A DNA stretch of 64,000 nucleotides from an uncultured Clostridia bacterium. GTDB taxonomy: Bacteria; Bacillota; Clostridia; Oscillospirales; Oscillospiraceae. Numbering within the stretch: position 1 is the first letter of the stretch; the number at the start of each line of letters is the position of its first letter. This document shows, piece after piece, positions 16,510 to 24,387 of the stretch. The notes below the pieces were generated by a model. The model had not been told where the DNA came from, ran no database searches, and worked only from the letters and a program-made list of their open reading frames with translations. The stretch covers positions 1-64,000 of the forward strand of contig CAKNZJ010000249.1 of assembly GCA_932222125.1 (NCBI GenBank). Reading direction: 5' to 3'. The position numbers and the translations under genes were made by a program.

Positions 16510-17460
16510 ATGAAAAAATATAAACGATATATGGACAGCGTAAACGTGCCTGATACTTTGCGTGAGCGCCTGGTCAATTTGCATATTCCGCCCCGCCAAA
16601 GGGTATGGAGGAAGTGCGGCACAGCGGCGGCAGTACTGCTGCTGATCACGGGCCTGGGGTTCTGGGGGGCCGACAGGCTGCCTGGCGGACAGGTAGAGAA
16701 ACGCTTGGAAACCAGCGATGGGGAGATGGAAATCGGGCAGCCTGACATTGCCTTGGAGCAGATAAGTGACGCGGTGGAGCGGGAGAAGTGGACTTTGAGC
16801 GGCTATGAGGTGGCCACGGGCGGTATGACATCCTACTACATGCTGCCCTACATCGACTATGGTAATATGGAGTCTTCTGAGAGTGCTAGCTGTCTGCGCA
16901 CGGATTGGGATATCCCCGAGGGGATAATCAAAAAGGACTTGAGCCGGAGCGATATCGCCCGACTGCTTGGAGGGGAGGAGGTGATGTCTGCTCATCTGAA
17001 CTGGGATAAGTATGAGCTGACCGGTTGGGCGGCGTGGTACGAGAACGGCAGCTTTTGGGGGGCCTGTGTCATGGGCGATGCTGGAGCCCAGGAGCACTTT
17101 GAGTTTGCCATCACCACAGGGCAGTTCCCACTCACCTGTATCACCTATTCCAGTAGCGTGGAGCAGGACATCGGTGGAGTGACGGTTACCGCCAGCGGTC
17201 ACGATTCTGCTGCCAATGAGCAGGGCGGTGTGGATATCAGCAGCCGTCAGGTGAGCTTTATGAAGGATGGTATCGGCTACCGCCTGGACCTCACTGGTAT
17301 CAGCCGGACATTGACCGAGGAGCGGGTAAGCCGCTTTGTCCGCTGGACTGTGATGGACGGCCTGATTGACCTGTCTGCCCTGACCATGGTTAAGCCAGAA
17401 GGCACCAATGGGGACAACCTTCTGGCTGGCGCCGGTGATTCTGTGGAGGAACCTCACTAG
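16510..17460 (+). CDS. Candidate membrane anti-sigma factor, unknown family
   Basis: The 316-residue protein has a basic N-terminal cytoplasmic segment of about 35 residues and one transmembrane helix near 38-55 (AAAVLLLITGLGFWGA). About 260 extracytoplasmic residues follow, rich in Ser, Gly and acidic residues. The N-terminus lacks the His/Cys pattern of zinc anti-sigma factors, so it is not a standard ZAS protein. The outer domain contains DUF4367-like phrasing (EWTLSGYEVATGG-type strands, WAAWYENGSFWGACV) but I cannot assign it firmly. It is translated one base after the sigma gene and is closed by a strong terminator, so the two form a bicistronic unit. Confidence 0.7.
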   Translation: MKKYKRYMDSVNVPDTLRERLVNLHIPPRQRVWRKCGTAAAVLLLITGLGFWGADRLPGGQVEKRLETSDGEMEIGQPDIALEQISDAVEREKWTLSGYEVATGGMTSYYMLPYIDYGNMESSESASCLRTDWDIPEGIIKKDLSRSDIARLLGGEEVMSAHLNWDKYELTGWAAWYENGSFWGACVMGDAGAQEHFEFAITTGQFPLTCITYSSSVEQDIGGVTVTASGHDSAANEQGGVDISSRQVSFMKDGIGYRLDLTGISRTLTEERVSRFVRWTVMDGLIDLSALTMVKPEGTNGDNLLAGAGDSVEEPH

Positions 17461-17473
17461 GAGGACTGAGTTT

Positions 17474-17510
17474 AAAAAATCACGCCCTGAACAGCCAGGG
17501 CGTGATTTTT
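17474..17510 (+). terminator. Intrinsic terminator
   Basis: AAAAAATCACGCCCTG pairs with CAGGGCGTGATTTTT around a six-base loop, ending the sigma/anti-sigma unit. Confidence 0.92.
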
Positions 17511-17542
17511 CTTGCCATCAGAGGGGGTGGGATGATAGAATA

Positions 17543-17560
17543 AGTCCGTATTATTGGACT
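17543..17560. promoter_or_regulatory. Short palindrome upstream of the WYL regulator
   Basis: AGTCC-N8-GGACT lies about 40 bases before the regulator start, in an AT-rich stretch where a promoter is expected. It may be an autoregulatory operator; the assignment is by position only. Confidence 0.35.
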
Positions 17561-17597
17561 AATAATCTGATAGGATAAGCATATGGAGGAGGTGGTC

Positions 17598-18584
17598 ATG
17601 TTGGCCAAAAGCGTGAATTACAAGCGGAAGCTGCCCGTTTTGACCAAGCTGCTGCTAGAGCGCAGCGATGAGGAGCACCCTGTGTCCCGTCAGGAGATGC
17701 AGATAGAGCTGGAGCGGTGGGGTCTGTCTGCTGAGCGCAAGAGCATATATGACGATATGGAGCAGATGCGGGAGTTGGGGTTGGATGTGCAGAGCCGGCG
17801 GGGAAAGGGAGGGGGATGGTTCATCGGCCAGCGGGAGTTTGAACTGGCGGAGCTGAAACTGTTGGTGGATGCGGTGCAGTCCAGCCGCTTTCTCACCAAC
17901 CGTAAGAGCGATGCCCTGATCCGCAAACTGGAGGGGCTGGCTTCCGTATATCAGGCAAAGCAGCTGCAGCGTCAGGTATATGTGGACCGGCGGATTAAAA
18001 CCATGAACGAGAGCATCTTTTACAACGTGGATAAGCTTCAGGGGGCAATTGCCGCCAATCGTGTGATCACATTTCGCTACTTTGAGTATAATCTGGCCAA
18101 GGAGCGGGTATTTCGCCGGGGGGGAAGCCGGTACCGGCTGACGCCCTATGGGCTGATTTGGGACAGCGAAAATTACTACCTGGCGGGGTGGGATGAGCGG
18201 CAAAATGAGCTGCGTCACTACCGGGTGGACAAGATGAGCGACATCGCCGTCACCGGCATGGTAGGGCGCCCAAGGAAGGGGTGGGACCCGGAGGGGTATA
18301 CCCGGCGGCACTTTGGGATGCACTCTGGCCGGCCATGTACGCTGAGTCTGCGGTGTGCCAACCACTTGGCTGGGGTGGTCATTGACCGGTTTGGACAGGA
18401 TGTGATGCTGGCCCCTGATGGAGAAGAACATTTTACCGTCAGCCTGAACCTGGTAGTGAGCCCTCCCTTCTGGGGGTGGTTATTCGGTTTGGAAGATGGG
18501 GTAGAGGTGCTGTCCCCAGGCTGGGCAGTGGACGAGTTTAAAGCCAAGTTGGGCAGGGTGCTGTCACAGTATCGGGAGGAATAA
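17598..18584 (+). CDS. HTH and WYL domain transcriptional regulator
   Basis: The 328-residue protein has an N-terminal winged helix (residues 1-75; SRQEMQIELERWGLSAERKSIYDDMEQMRELG is the HTH and wing region). A WYL domain follows at about 135-225 (ITFRYFEYN...YRLTPYGLIWDSENYYLAGWDERQNELRHYRVDKMSDI). A C-terminal extension (WCX-like) is present. These regulators bind a ligand, often nucleic acid, through the WYL domain. The ATG at 17598 is preferred because GGAGGAGGTG precedes it; the ATG at 17583 lies before that site. No target is evident beyond the next gene. Confidence 0.88.
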   Translation: MLAKSVNYKRKLPVLTKLLLERSDEEHPVSRQEMQIELERWGLSAERKSIYDDMEQMRELGLDVQSRRGKGGGWFIGQREFELAELKLLVDAVQSSRFLTNRKSDALIRKLEGLASVYQAKQLQRQVYVDRRIKTMNESIFYNVDKLQGAIAANRVITFRYFEYNLAKERVFRRGGSRYRLTPYGLIWDSENYYLAGWDERQNELRHYRVDKMSDIAVTGMVGRPRKGWDPEGYTRRHFGMHSGRPCTLSLRCANHLAGVVIDRFGQDVMLAPDGEEHFTVSLNLVVSPPFWGWLFGLEDGVEVLSPGWAVDEFKAKLGRVLSQYREE

Positions 18585-18631
18585 ATTGGACAAGGCAGGG
18601 GTACACTTCTCATCAATAGGAGGGGTGCGCT

Positions 18632-19291
18632 TTGTCAAATAAGATACATCAGGGGATGGAATTGTTTCAACTGGGCGTCCGTCTGGGCCACCTAGGAACG
18701 GTGGCCATCGGCTGCGCCGGAGGTGAGCTGGCCAAGGCGCTGGCCAGGACGGTAGGATGCGGGGTGGCGCTGGCGGGCGGTGAGGTTCGCTTTCACGACG
18801 GCGCCTGTGCCGCCTGCGGGCGGTGGCTGGGAGAATACTATGGATTGCCCGCCACCCTGTTTGTGCGCCAGAAGGATGGTAAGGCCCGGGTGTATGTCCT
18901 GGATCAACAGGGAAGATCCTTGTCTGTCGATGATGCCGTCTCAGCTGGAGAGGAGCGGCCAACGGGGCAGTGGGATCTGCTGGCTGGAGCGGATCAGGCT
19001 TGGGCGGCCAACCGGGTGGCCGGCCGGCGGCAGCGGGGTGTGGCCTGTGCCATAGGACCGGCTGCCCTTACGTTGACCCTGGAGCGGATGGGCTATGAGG
19101 TGATGAGCCATCCCAGACCGGGCATCCCGCTGTTCCGGTCGGATCGGGAAGGGTTTCACCTGGCGGTGGAGCACAACGGCGTGGTCTATCACCCTGCTGG
19201 GGTGGATGTTCTGGACAGGGCGGTGAACTTTGTGCTGCAACCGCGAGCCATTCCCGCTTTCGGCCCGACGGGCTCCCCGGAGTGGAGATAG
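18632..19291 (+). CDS. Unknown protein, possible remote phosphohexomutase-like relic
   Basis: The 219-residue protein starts at a TTG eight bases after AGGAGG. Two stretches have a loose phosphohexomutase flavour. One is GCAGGELAKALARTVGCGVALAGGEVRF near the N-terminus. The other is PGIPLFRSDREGFHLAVEHNGVV near residue 165, where a DGDGDR-type metal loop would be but the acidic residues are mostly missing. If the likeness is real the active site is lost. It may otherwise be a lineage-specific protein. It lies between the WYL regulator (47 bases upstream) and pyrE. Confidence 0.6.
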   Translation: MSNKIHQGMELFQLGVRLGHLGTVAIGCAGGELAKALARTVGCGVALAGGEVRFHDGACAACGRWLGEYYGLPATLFVRQKDGKARVYVLDQQGRSLSVDDAVSAGEERPTGQWDLLAGADQAWAANRVAGRRQRGVACAIGPAALTLTLERMGYEVMSHPRPGIPLFRSDREGFHLAVEHNGVVYHPAGVDVLDRAVNFVLQPRAIPAFGPTGSPEWR

Positions 19292-19357
19292 TTCGGGTCT
19301 CCCCAGGAGGCCGGCAGAGTGGCTTATGCGGCTCGGGCGATTCTCAATAGTGCGGAA

Positions 19358-19396
19358 AAAGACCCTTTGCGCCGCAAACTGGCGTGGAGGGTCTTT
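19358..19396 (+). terminator. Probable terminator before pyrE
   Basis: AAAGACCCT pairs with AGGGTCTTT, with an inner CGCC/GGCG stem. The T tract is short (three), so termination may be partial. Confidence 0.6.
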
Positions 19397-19484
19397 ATGA
19401 TAGGAGGGCTGAGGGCCAGTCATCTGCTCAAATGTATGGCTGCAGCAACATCGCGAGATATGTCCACTTGCCCAAAGAATAAAA

Positions 19485-19513
19485 TTGTGATATTATTTGA
19501 CAAAATATATGTA
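19485..19513 (+). promoter_or_regulatory. Candidate promoter of pyrE
   Basis: TTGTGA (19485-19490), 17 bases, TATGTA (19508-19513), 30 bases before the pyrE start. A TTGACA at 19497 is an alternative -35. No PyrR-type attenuator was seen. Confidence 0.4.
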
Positions 19514-19542
19514 TGCTCTCTAGGGCAGGGAGGAGAATGGAC

Positions 19543-20217
19543 ATGAACTATCGGGAGGAATTCATCCACTTCATGGTACGCTCCGGGGTGTTGACCTTCG
19601 GGGACTTCGTCACTAAGTCAGGCCGGAAGACCCCCTATTTTGTCAATACGGGAAACTATAAGACGGGAGCGCAGGCCGCTCAGCTGGGGGATTATTATGC
19701 CGCCTGCATCCAGGAGCGTGTGCCTGATGGCATTGAGGCATTATTCGGGCCTGCCTATAAGGGGATTCCGCTGGTGGTATCGGCGGCGTCCTCCCTATAC
19801 CGAAACTATGGCCGGGATCTGCCCTACTGCTTCAACCGAAAAGAGGTCAAAGATCACGGAGAGGGGGGGATGATGGTAGGCTACCGCCCCCAGGACGGAG
19901 ACCGTATTGCCGTCATCGAGGATGTGGTCACTGCCGGAACTGCGGTGAAGGAATCCATCCAGCTGTTCAAGCAGGTGGCTGATGTGAGGATGGAGGCGCT
20001 GTTTGTGTCTGTGGACAGGATGGAGCGAGGGAGCCGGGAGTGCACCACCTTGCGCGAACTGCAGGAGGACTATGGCATCCAAGTGTACCCCATCGTCACC
20101 ATCCGAGAGATTATCCAATATCTGCACAATCAGCCGGTGGAGGGCAAGGTGTACATTGACGACGAGATGCGGGGACGGATGGAGGACTATCTGGACTGGT
20201 ATGGGGCGAAGGGTTGA
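19543..20217 (+). CDS. pyrE: Orotate phosphoribosyltransferase
   Basis: It makes orotidine 5'-phosphate from orotate and PRPP in UMP synthesis. The 224-residue protein has the type I PRTase loop RIAVIEDVVTAGTAVKESI around residues 120-138. The N-terminal FGDFVTKSGRKTPYFVNTG and GPAYKGIPLVV motifs are typical of PyrE. The ATG at 19543 is nine bases after GGGAGG. It precedes the RadC-family gene by six bases and is probably co-transcribed with it. carA (62965) and upp (53901) are elsewhere in the window, so the pyrimidine genes are dispersed here. Confidence 0.95.
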   Translation: MNYREEFIHFMVRSGVLTFGDFVTKSGRKTPYFVNTGNYKTGAQAAQLGDYYAACIQERVPDGIEALFGPAYKGIPLVVSAASSLYRNYGRDLPYCFNRKEVKDHGEGGMMVGYRPQDGDRIAVIEDVVTAGTAVKESIQLFKQVADVRMEALFVSVDRMERGSRECTTLRELQEDYGIQVYPIVTIREIIQYLHNQPVEGKVYIDDEMRGRMEDYLDWYGAKG

Positions 20218-20223
20218 GAGGCT

Positions 20224-20931
20224 GTGGACAAGCGTGAGAAGGGTTCTATTCACACAGGCCACCGGAGCCGGGTTAAGGAAGAGTTTTTGGATCATGGGCT
20301 AAGCGGTTGGCCGGATCATCGGGTGCTGGAACTGCTGTTGTTTTACGCCATTCCCCAGGGAGACGTAAATCCACTGGCCCATCGGTTGGTGGACCATTTT
20401 GGTTCGTTGGCAGGGGTATTCCACGCTACCTATGAGCAGTTGCTGGAGGTGAATGGAGTAGGGCCTAATACAGCGGTTTTGCTCCAGCTGATTCCAGCCG
20501 CAGCGGCCCGCTATCTGGCGGCCAGTGCCAGCTTTGAAGGACAGATCATGCATATTTGGCAGTTGAGAGAGCTGTTGCTGCCCATGTTTTTCGGGGCCAG
20601 AAATGAACTGGCATATCTGGTATGCATGGACAGCAAAAATAAGGTGATGGCCTGCAGAAAGCTGGGAGAAGGGATCGCTGACGCGGTACATATCACCGTG
20701 CGCAAGGTGCTGGAGACAGCGCTGGCCTGTAACGCCACCCGGGTGGTATTGGCCCATAATCACGTCTCGGGTGTGGCCTTTTGGTCGGAGGCGGATCTGG
20801 CCACCACGGAAAAGCTGAAAAGCGTGCTGCGTGAGGCCAACATCCAGTTGGTAGACCACCTGATTTTTGCCAATGACGACATGATTTCTATGGCAGAGTC
20901 CAGGCTGTTGGGTGACGATATGCCAGGCTGA
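20224..20931 (+). CDS. radC: RadC-family JAMM/MPN domain protein
   Basis: The 235-residue protein has an N-terminal helix-hairpin-helix region (ELLLFYAIPQGDVNPLAHRLVDHFGSL...LLEVNGVGPNTAVLL). The C-terminal JAMM metalloprotease-like domain has the motif HNH-x7-S-x2-D in LAHNHVSGVAFWSEADL. The usual Pro after HNH is replaced by Val, but the metal ligands are kept. The molecular role of RadC is unresolved; it was once linked to DNA repair. It begins with GTG six bases after pyrE and ends before a strong terminator. Confidence 0.88.
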   Translation: MDKREKGSIHTGHRSRVKEEFLDHGLSGWPDHRVLELLLFYAIPQGDVNPLAHRLVDHFGSLAGVFHATYEQLLEVNGVGPNTAVLLQLIPAAAARYLAASASFEGQIMHIWQLRELLLPMFFGARNELAYLVCMDSKNKVMACRKLGEGIADAVHITVRKVLETALACNATRVVLAHNHVSGVAFWSEADLATTEKLKSVLREANIQLVDHLIFANDDMISMAESRLLGDDMPG

Positions 20932-20952
20932 CCGGAAACCCAATATGGGAGG

Positions 20953-20995
20953 TAGAAAAGCGGGATGTGGGGACATTTTCACATCCCGCTTTTCT
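20953..20995 (+). terminator. Intrinsic terminator
   Basis: TAGAAAAGCGGGATGTG pairs with CACATCCCGCTTTTCTA around a nine-base loop, ending the pyrE-radC unit. Confidence 0.85.
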
Positions 20996-21110
20996 ATAAG
21001 ATGGGGATAAAAACCAGGGCGAAAAATCGTCCGCTCTCTTGTGATGGCGTCTTTGGTATGATAAAATAGACAAATATTGCGTACTGATGTTCTGGGAGGC
21101 GGATTGCCTC

Positions 21111-21139
21111 TTGACATATTAAAACGTGCGTTCTAATAT
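21111..21139 (+). promoter_or_regulatory. uvrB promoter with candidate LexA (SOS) box
   Basis: TTGACA (21111-21116) and TAATAT (21134-21139) are 17 bases apart. The spacer holds, on the minus strand, AGAACGCACGTTTT (21121-21134). It fits the Gram-positive SOS consensus CGAACRNRYGTTYG at every position except the two outermost bases. Repression by LexA at this site would make uvrB DNA-damage inducible. Confidence 0.65.
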
Positions 21140-21173
21140 AGACGGTGGATATATTAGACGCAGGAGGTGTGGC

Positions 21174-23141
21174 ATGCCTAAGTTTGAGGTGGTTTCTGAA
21201 TATACCCCAGCCGGTGACCAGCCGGAGGCCATTGCGGCACTGGCGGCAGGGCTGGAAAATGGGTTGGATGAGCAGACCCTGCTGGGGGTTACAGGCTCAG
21301 GTAAAACTTTCACCATGGCCAAGGTCATTGAAACTGTGCAGCGGCCCGCCTTGGTGCTGGCCCACAACAAGACCCTGGCAGCCCAGCTTTGTGCGGAGTT
21401 CAGAGAGTTTTTCCCAAACAACGCGGTGGAGTATTTTGTATCCTACTACGATTACTATCAGCCAGAGGCCTACATTCCCCACACGGATACTTTTATTGAA
21501 AAGGATTCGTCTATCAATGAGGAGATTGACCGGCTGCGGCTGTCTGCCACCGCCTCTTTGCTGGAGCGGAGGGACGTAATCGTGGTGGCCTCTGTGTCCT
21601 GCATTTACGGCTTGGGAGAGCCGGAGGACTTTGCCAAGATGATGGTGGCCCTGCGCGTAGGGATGGAGATCAAAATTGAGGAGCTGCTGAAACGGCTGGT
21701 CTCCATCCGCTATGAGCGCAACGACATTGCCTTTGAGCGCAATATGTTCCGGGTTCGGGGGGATACCGTGGAGGTGTGGCCTGCCTATTGGAAGGACACT
21801 GCTATCCGGGTGGAGTTCTTTGGGGATGAGATCGACCGGCTGTCAGAGATCAACGTGGTCACCGGCACACCCATCCGCCGTTTAAATAATATTCCAATCT
21901 GGCCCGCTACCCATTATGTCACCCCAAAGGAGAAGATGGACGCCGCCATTCAGGAAATCTATCAGGAGATGGAGGCACAGGTGGCCAAATTTCAGCGTGA
22001 GGACAAGCTCATTGAGGCCCAGCGCATAAAACAGAGGGTGATGTACGATGTGGAGATGATGCAGGAGCTGGGCTATTGTTCAGGAATTGAGAACTATTCA
22101 CGGGTTATTGAGGGCAGACCGGTGGGTTCTCCACCCCATACCCTGCTGGATTATTTTCCTAAGGATTTTGTGCTATTTATTGACGAGAGTCATGCCACGC
22201 TGCCCCAGGTTCGGGCTATGTATAATGGGGACCGGGCCAGAAAAACTACCTTGGTGGACTATGGTTTTCGTCTGCCGTGCGCGTTTGACAACCGGCCGCT
22301 GAAATTTGAGGAGTTTGCCCAGCGGCTCAACCAGGTGGTGTATGTCTCCGCCACCCCCGGGGAGTATGAGCGCACCCGCTCTGGTCAGGTGGTGGAGCAG
22401 GTCATTCGGCCCACCGGTCTGCTGGACCCCAAGGTGGAGGTCCGCCCGGTGACCGGGCAGATCGATGATCTCATTGGGGAGATCAACCAGCGCATCCAGC
22501 GGGATGAACGGGTGTTGGTTACCACCCTGACCAAAAGGATGGCCGAGAGCTTGACAGATTATCTCAAGACTGCCGGCATCCGGGTGCGGTATATGCACCA
22601 TGACATCGACACCATCGAGCGTATGGAAATCGTCCGGGACCTGCGCCTTGGCAAATTTGACGTACTGGTGGGTATCAACCTGCTGCGGGAGGGGCTGGAT
22701 CTGCCGGAGGTGAGCTTGGTAGCCATTTTAGACGCGGATAAAGAGGGCTTTTTGCGCTCGGAGACTTCCCTGATTCAGACCATCGGCAGAGCTGCCCGCA
22801 ACGCTGACGGAGTGGTCATTCTATACGCCGACTCCATCACCCCGTCTATGGAGCGGGCCATGGGGGAGACAGAGCGCCGACGGGCCAAACAGGACGCTTT
22901 CAACAAGGCCCGTGGTGTGGTGCCAAAGACGGTGAAAAAATCGGTGCGCGAACTGATGGTGCTCAACCCGGAGGAGAAGGCGGAGATGGAGCCGGACGGC
23001 GAACAGCTCACCAAGCAGCAGCGCCGGGAGGCCATCGCCCGCTTGGAAAAGGAGATGAAAGAGGCAGCCAAGATGCTGGAGTTCGAGATCGCTGCCGCTT
23101 TGCGGGATCAGATCATCAAATTGCGGGGAGAGGGAACCTAA
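21174..23141 (+). CDS. uvrB: Excinuclease ABC subunit B
   Basis: It is the damage-verifying helicase-like subunit of nucleotide excision repair. The 655-residue protein has Walker [11 protein letters not shown] near residue 38. The beta-hairpin region is [21 protein letters not shown], and the DEAD-like motif is [10 protein letters not shown]. Helicase motifs continue through [20 protein letters not shown] and QTIGRAARN, and a C-terminal UVR motif binds UvrC. The ATG at 21174 follows CAGGAGGTGTGGC. It is followed by a DUF5131 gene, a TfoX-like gene and uvrA in the same direction. Confidence 0.97.
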   Translation: MPKFEVVSEYTPAGDQPEAIAALAAGLENGLDEQTLLGVTGSGKTFTMAKVIETVQRPALVLAHNKTLAAQLCAEFREFFPNNAVEYFVSYYDYYQPEAYIPHTDTFIEKDSSINEEIDRLRLSATASLLERRDVIVVASVSCIYGLGEPEDFAKMMVALRVGMEIKIEELLKRLVSIRYERNDIAFERNMFRVRGDTVEVWPAYWKDTAIRVEFFGDEIDRLSEINVVTGTPIRRLNNIPIWPATHYVTPKEKMDAAIQEIYQEMEAQVAKFQREDKLIEAQRIKQRVMYDVEMMQELGYCSGIENYSRVIEGRPVGSPPHTLLDYFPKDFVLFIDESHATLPQVRAMYNGDRARKTTLVDYGFRLPCAFDNRPLKFEEFAQRLNQVVYVSATPGEYERTRSGQVVEQVIRPTGLLDPKVEVRPVTGQIDDLIGEINQRIQRDERVLVTTLTKRMAESLTDYLKTAGIRVRYMHHDIDTIERMEIVRDLRLGKFDVLVGINLLREGLDLPEVSLVAILDADKEGFLRSETSLIQTIGRAARNADGVVILYADSITPSMERAMGETERRRAKQDAFNKARGVVPKTVKKSVRELMVLNPEEKAEMEPDGEQLTKQQRREAIARLEKEMKEAAKMLEFEIAAALRDQIIKLRGEGT

Positions 23142-23213
23142 CCGCCTACCCAGGCTGATCCATGGGCAGGATAACGGCCGATCCGGAGAAAGAAGTGTGA
23201 AGGAGGATGGGAG

Positions 23214-23300
23214 ATGAAGTATGTCAAAGGGGGCTGGACCGGTCTGAACGGCACTGCCCTGCCTGTCTGGGTTCCGTGCGCGGGACTGCTTGCTTTCTGA
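23214..23300 (+). CDS. 28-codon upstream reading frame before the DUF5131 gene
   Basis: An ATG four bases after GGAGGATGGGAG opens a 28-residue frame (MKYVKGGWTGLNG...AGLLAF) ending in TGA at 23298-23300. Three bases later and in the same frame comes the ATG of the DUF5131 gene, which has no ribosome-binding site of its own. The short frame may be a leader peptide that couples translation. The alternative is a nonsense codon separating a former N-terminal extension. I favour coupling because the downstream protein begins at its normal family N-terminus. Confidence 0.45.
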   Translation: MKYVKGGWTGLNGTALPVWVPCAGLLAF

Positions 23301-23303
23301 GCC

Positions 23304-24038
23304 ATGGCCAAATGGAACCCATGGCACGGCTGTACCAAAATATCCCCAGGCTGTGCCAACTGCTATGTGTACCGGGGGGATGAGCGCAGGGGGAAGGACG
23401 CCTCTCAGGTGTACCGCACCGGGGACTATGATTTACCCCTAAAGAAAAAACGAGATGGATGCTGGAAAATTCCACCGGGGGAGATGGTTTGGACCTGCTT
23501 TTCCTCGGATTTTCTGTTGGAGGAGGCGGACGAGTGGCGGCCCTGGGCCTGGGCTATGATAGCGGCCCGGAAGGATTTGAATTTTTTCTTCATTACTAAG
23601 CGCATCCACCGCCTGACAGAATGTCTGCCACCTGATTGGGGAAATGGATATGAGAACGTGTCCATTGGCTCCACAGTAGAAAATCAGGATCGGGCAAATA
23701 TCCGCCTGCCCATATTCAAGGCTGTCCCCATCCGCTATAAATCCATCGTGTGTGAACCCCTGTTAGGTCCCCTGGATATATCCGCCTGGCTGGGACCGGA
23801 TATTACCCAAGTGGTGGTGGGGGGCGAGTCGGGAATAGACGCCCGACCCTGCCGGTATGAGTGGATATTGGACATTCGCAGCCAGTGCGTGAAAGCTGGA
23901 GTGCCCTTCCTGTTCAAACAGACTGGGGCAAAATTTGTGAAGGATGGTCGAATGTATCATATTCCACGGAGTCTTCAGCACAATCAGGCCCGCCGGGCGG
24001 ATGTGAATTATAAGTGCTGGACTTTTATACCGAGATAG
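23304..24038 (+). CDS. DUF5131 (phage Gp37/Gp68) family protein
   Basis: The 244-residue protein matches the DUF5131 family through its start MAKWNPWHGC and the cysteine pattern C-x6-C-x2-C in GCTKISPGCANCYVYR. Later come TCFSSDFLLEEADEWR, FFFITKRIHR, VSIGSTVENQDRA, VCEPLLGPLD, VVVGGESG and FLFKQTGAKF. The three cysteines suggest an iron-sulfur cluster, possibly radical-SAM-like, but the family has no proven reaction that I can cite. It occurs in phages and bacteria. Here it is embedded between uvrB and uvrA, which hints at a nucleic-acid role. Confidence 0.85.
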   Translation: MAKWNPWHGCTKISPGCANCYVYRGDERRGKDASQVYRTGDYDLPLKKKRDGCWKIPPGEMVWTCFSSDFLLEEADEWRPWAWAMIAARKDLNFFFITKRIHRLTECLPPDWGNGYENVSIGSTVENQDRANIRLPIFKAVPIRYKSIVCEPLLGPLDISAWLGPDITQVVVGGESGIDARPCRYEWILDIRSQCVKAGVPFLFKQTGAKFVKDGRMYHIPRSLQHNQARRADVNYKCWTFIPR

Positions 24039-24049
24039 GAGGAGACATC

Positions 24050-24373
24050 ATGGCAAGCAGGCCGGAATTTGCGGCGTATATTTGCGAGCAGCTAGAGGGA
24101 CTGGGGGCGGTGCGCAGCCGGAAAATGTTTGGAGAGTATATGGTCTATCTGAACGACAAGCCGGTGATCATTATTTGTGACGATCAGGCAATGGTGAAGA
24201 TGCTGCCCTGCCTGAGCGAGCTGTTGGAGGACCATCCGGTAGCGCCCCCTTATGAGGGGGCGAAAGACCACTACATTCTGGACCCGGATGACCAAGAAAC
24301 CCTGCGCCGGGCCGCCGCACTGGCAGAGGAGGTTACACCTCTGCCTAAGAAGCGGAACAAACCAAAGGGGTAA
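24050..24373 (+). CDS. TfoX/Sxy N-terminal domain protein
   Basis: The 107-residue protein matches the TfoX N-terminal domain ([42 protein letters not shown]). It has the conserved KMFGEY core and ends in a basic tail. It lacks the C-terminal TfoX domain, as most stand-alone Firmicute members do, so a competence role should not be assumed. The ATG follows AGGAGGAGACATC. It starts 11 bases after the DUF5131 stop and ends 14 bases before uvrA. Confidence 0.85.
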   Translation: MASRPEFAAYICEQLEGLGAVRSRKMFGEYMVYLNDKPVIIICDDQAMVKMLPCLSELLEDHPVAPPYEGAKDHYILDPDDQETLRRAAALAEEVTPLPKKRNKPKG

Positions 24374-24387
24374 GGAGAGCGAATACG

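Noticed and set aside
15901..17457. Long open frame on the minus strand (518 codons) opposite the sigma and anti-sigma genes
   Set aside because: It has Pro/Arg/Ser-rich shadow composition and no ribosome-binding site or family motif; the plus-strand sigma factor has clear domains.
17655..18431. Minus-strand open frame opposite the WYL regulator
   Set aside because: It mirrors codon bias of the real gene; no motif and no start signal.
20299..21117. 272-codon minus-strand frame opposite radC
   Set aside because: It reads through the radC terminator and the uvrB upstream region, with no family features.
23298..23300. In-frame TGA before the DUF5131 gene considered as a selenocysteine codon
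   Set aside because: No SECIS-like stem was seen directly downstream, and the DUF5131 protein starts normally after it.
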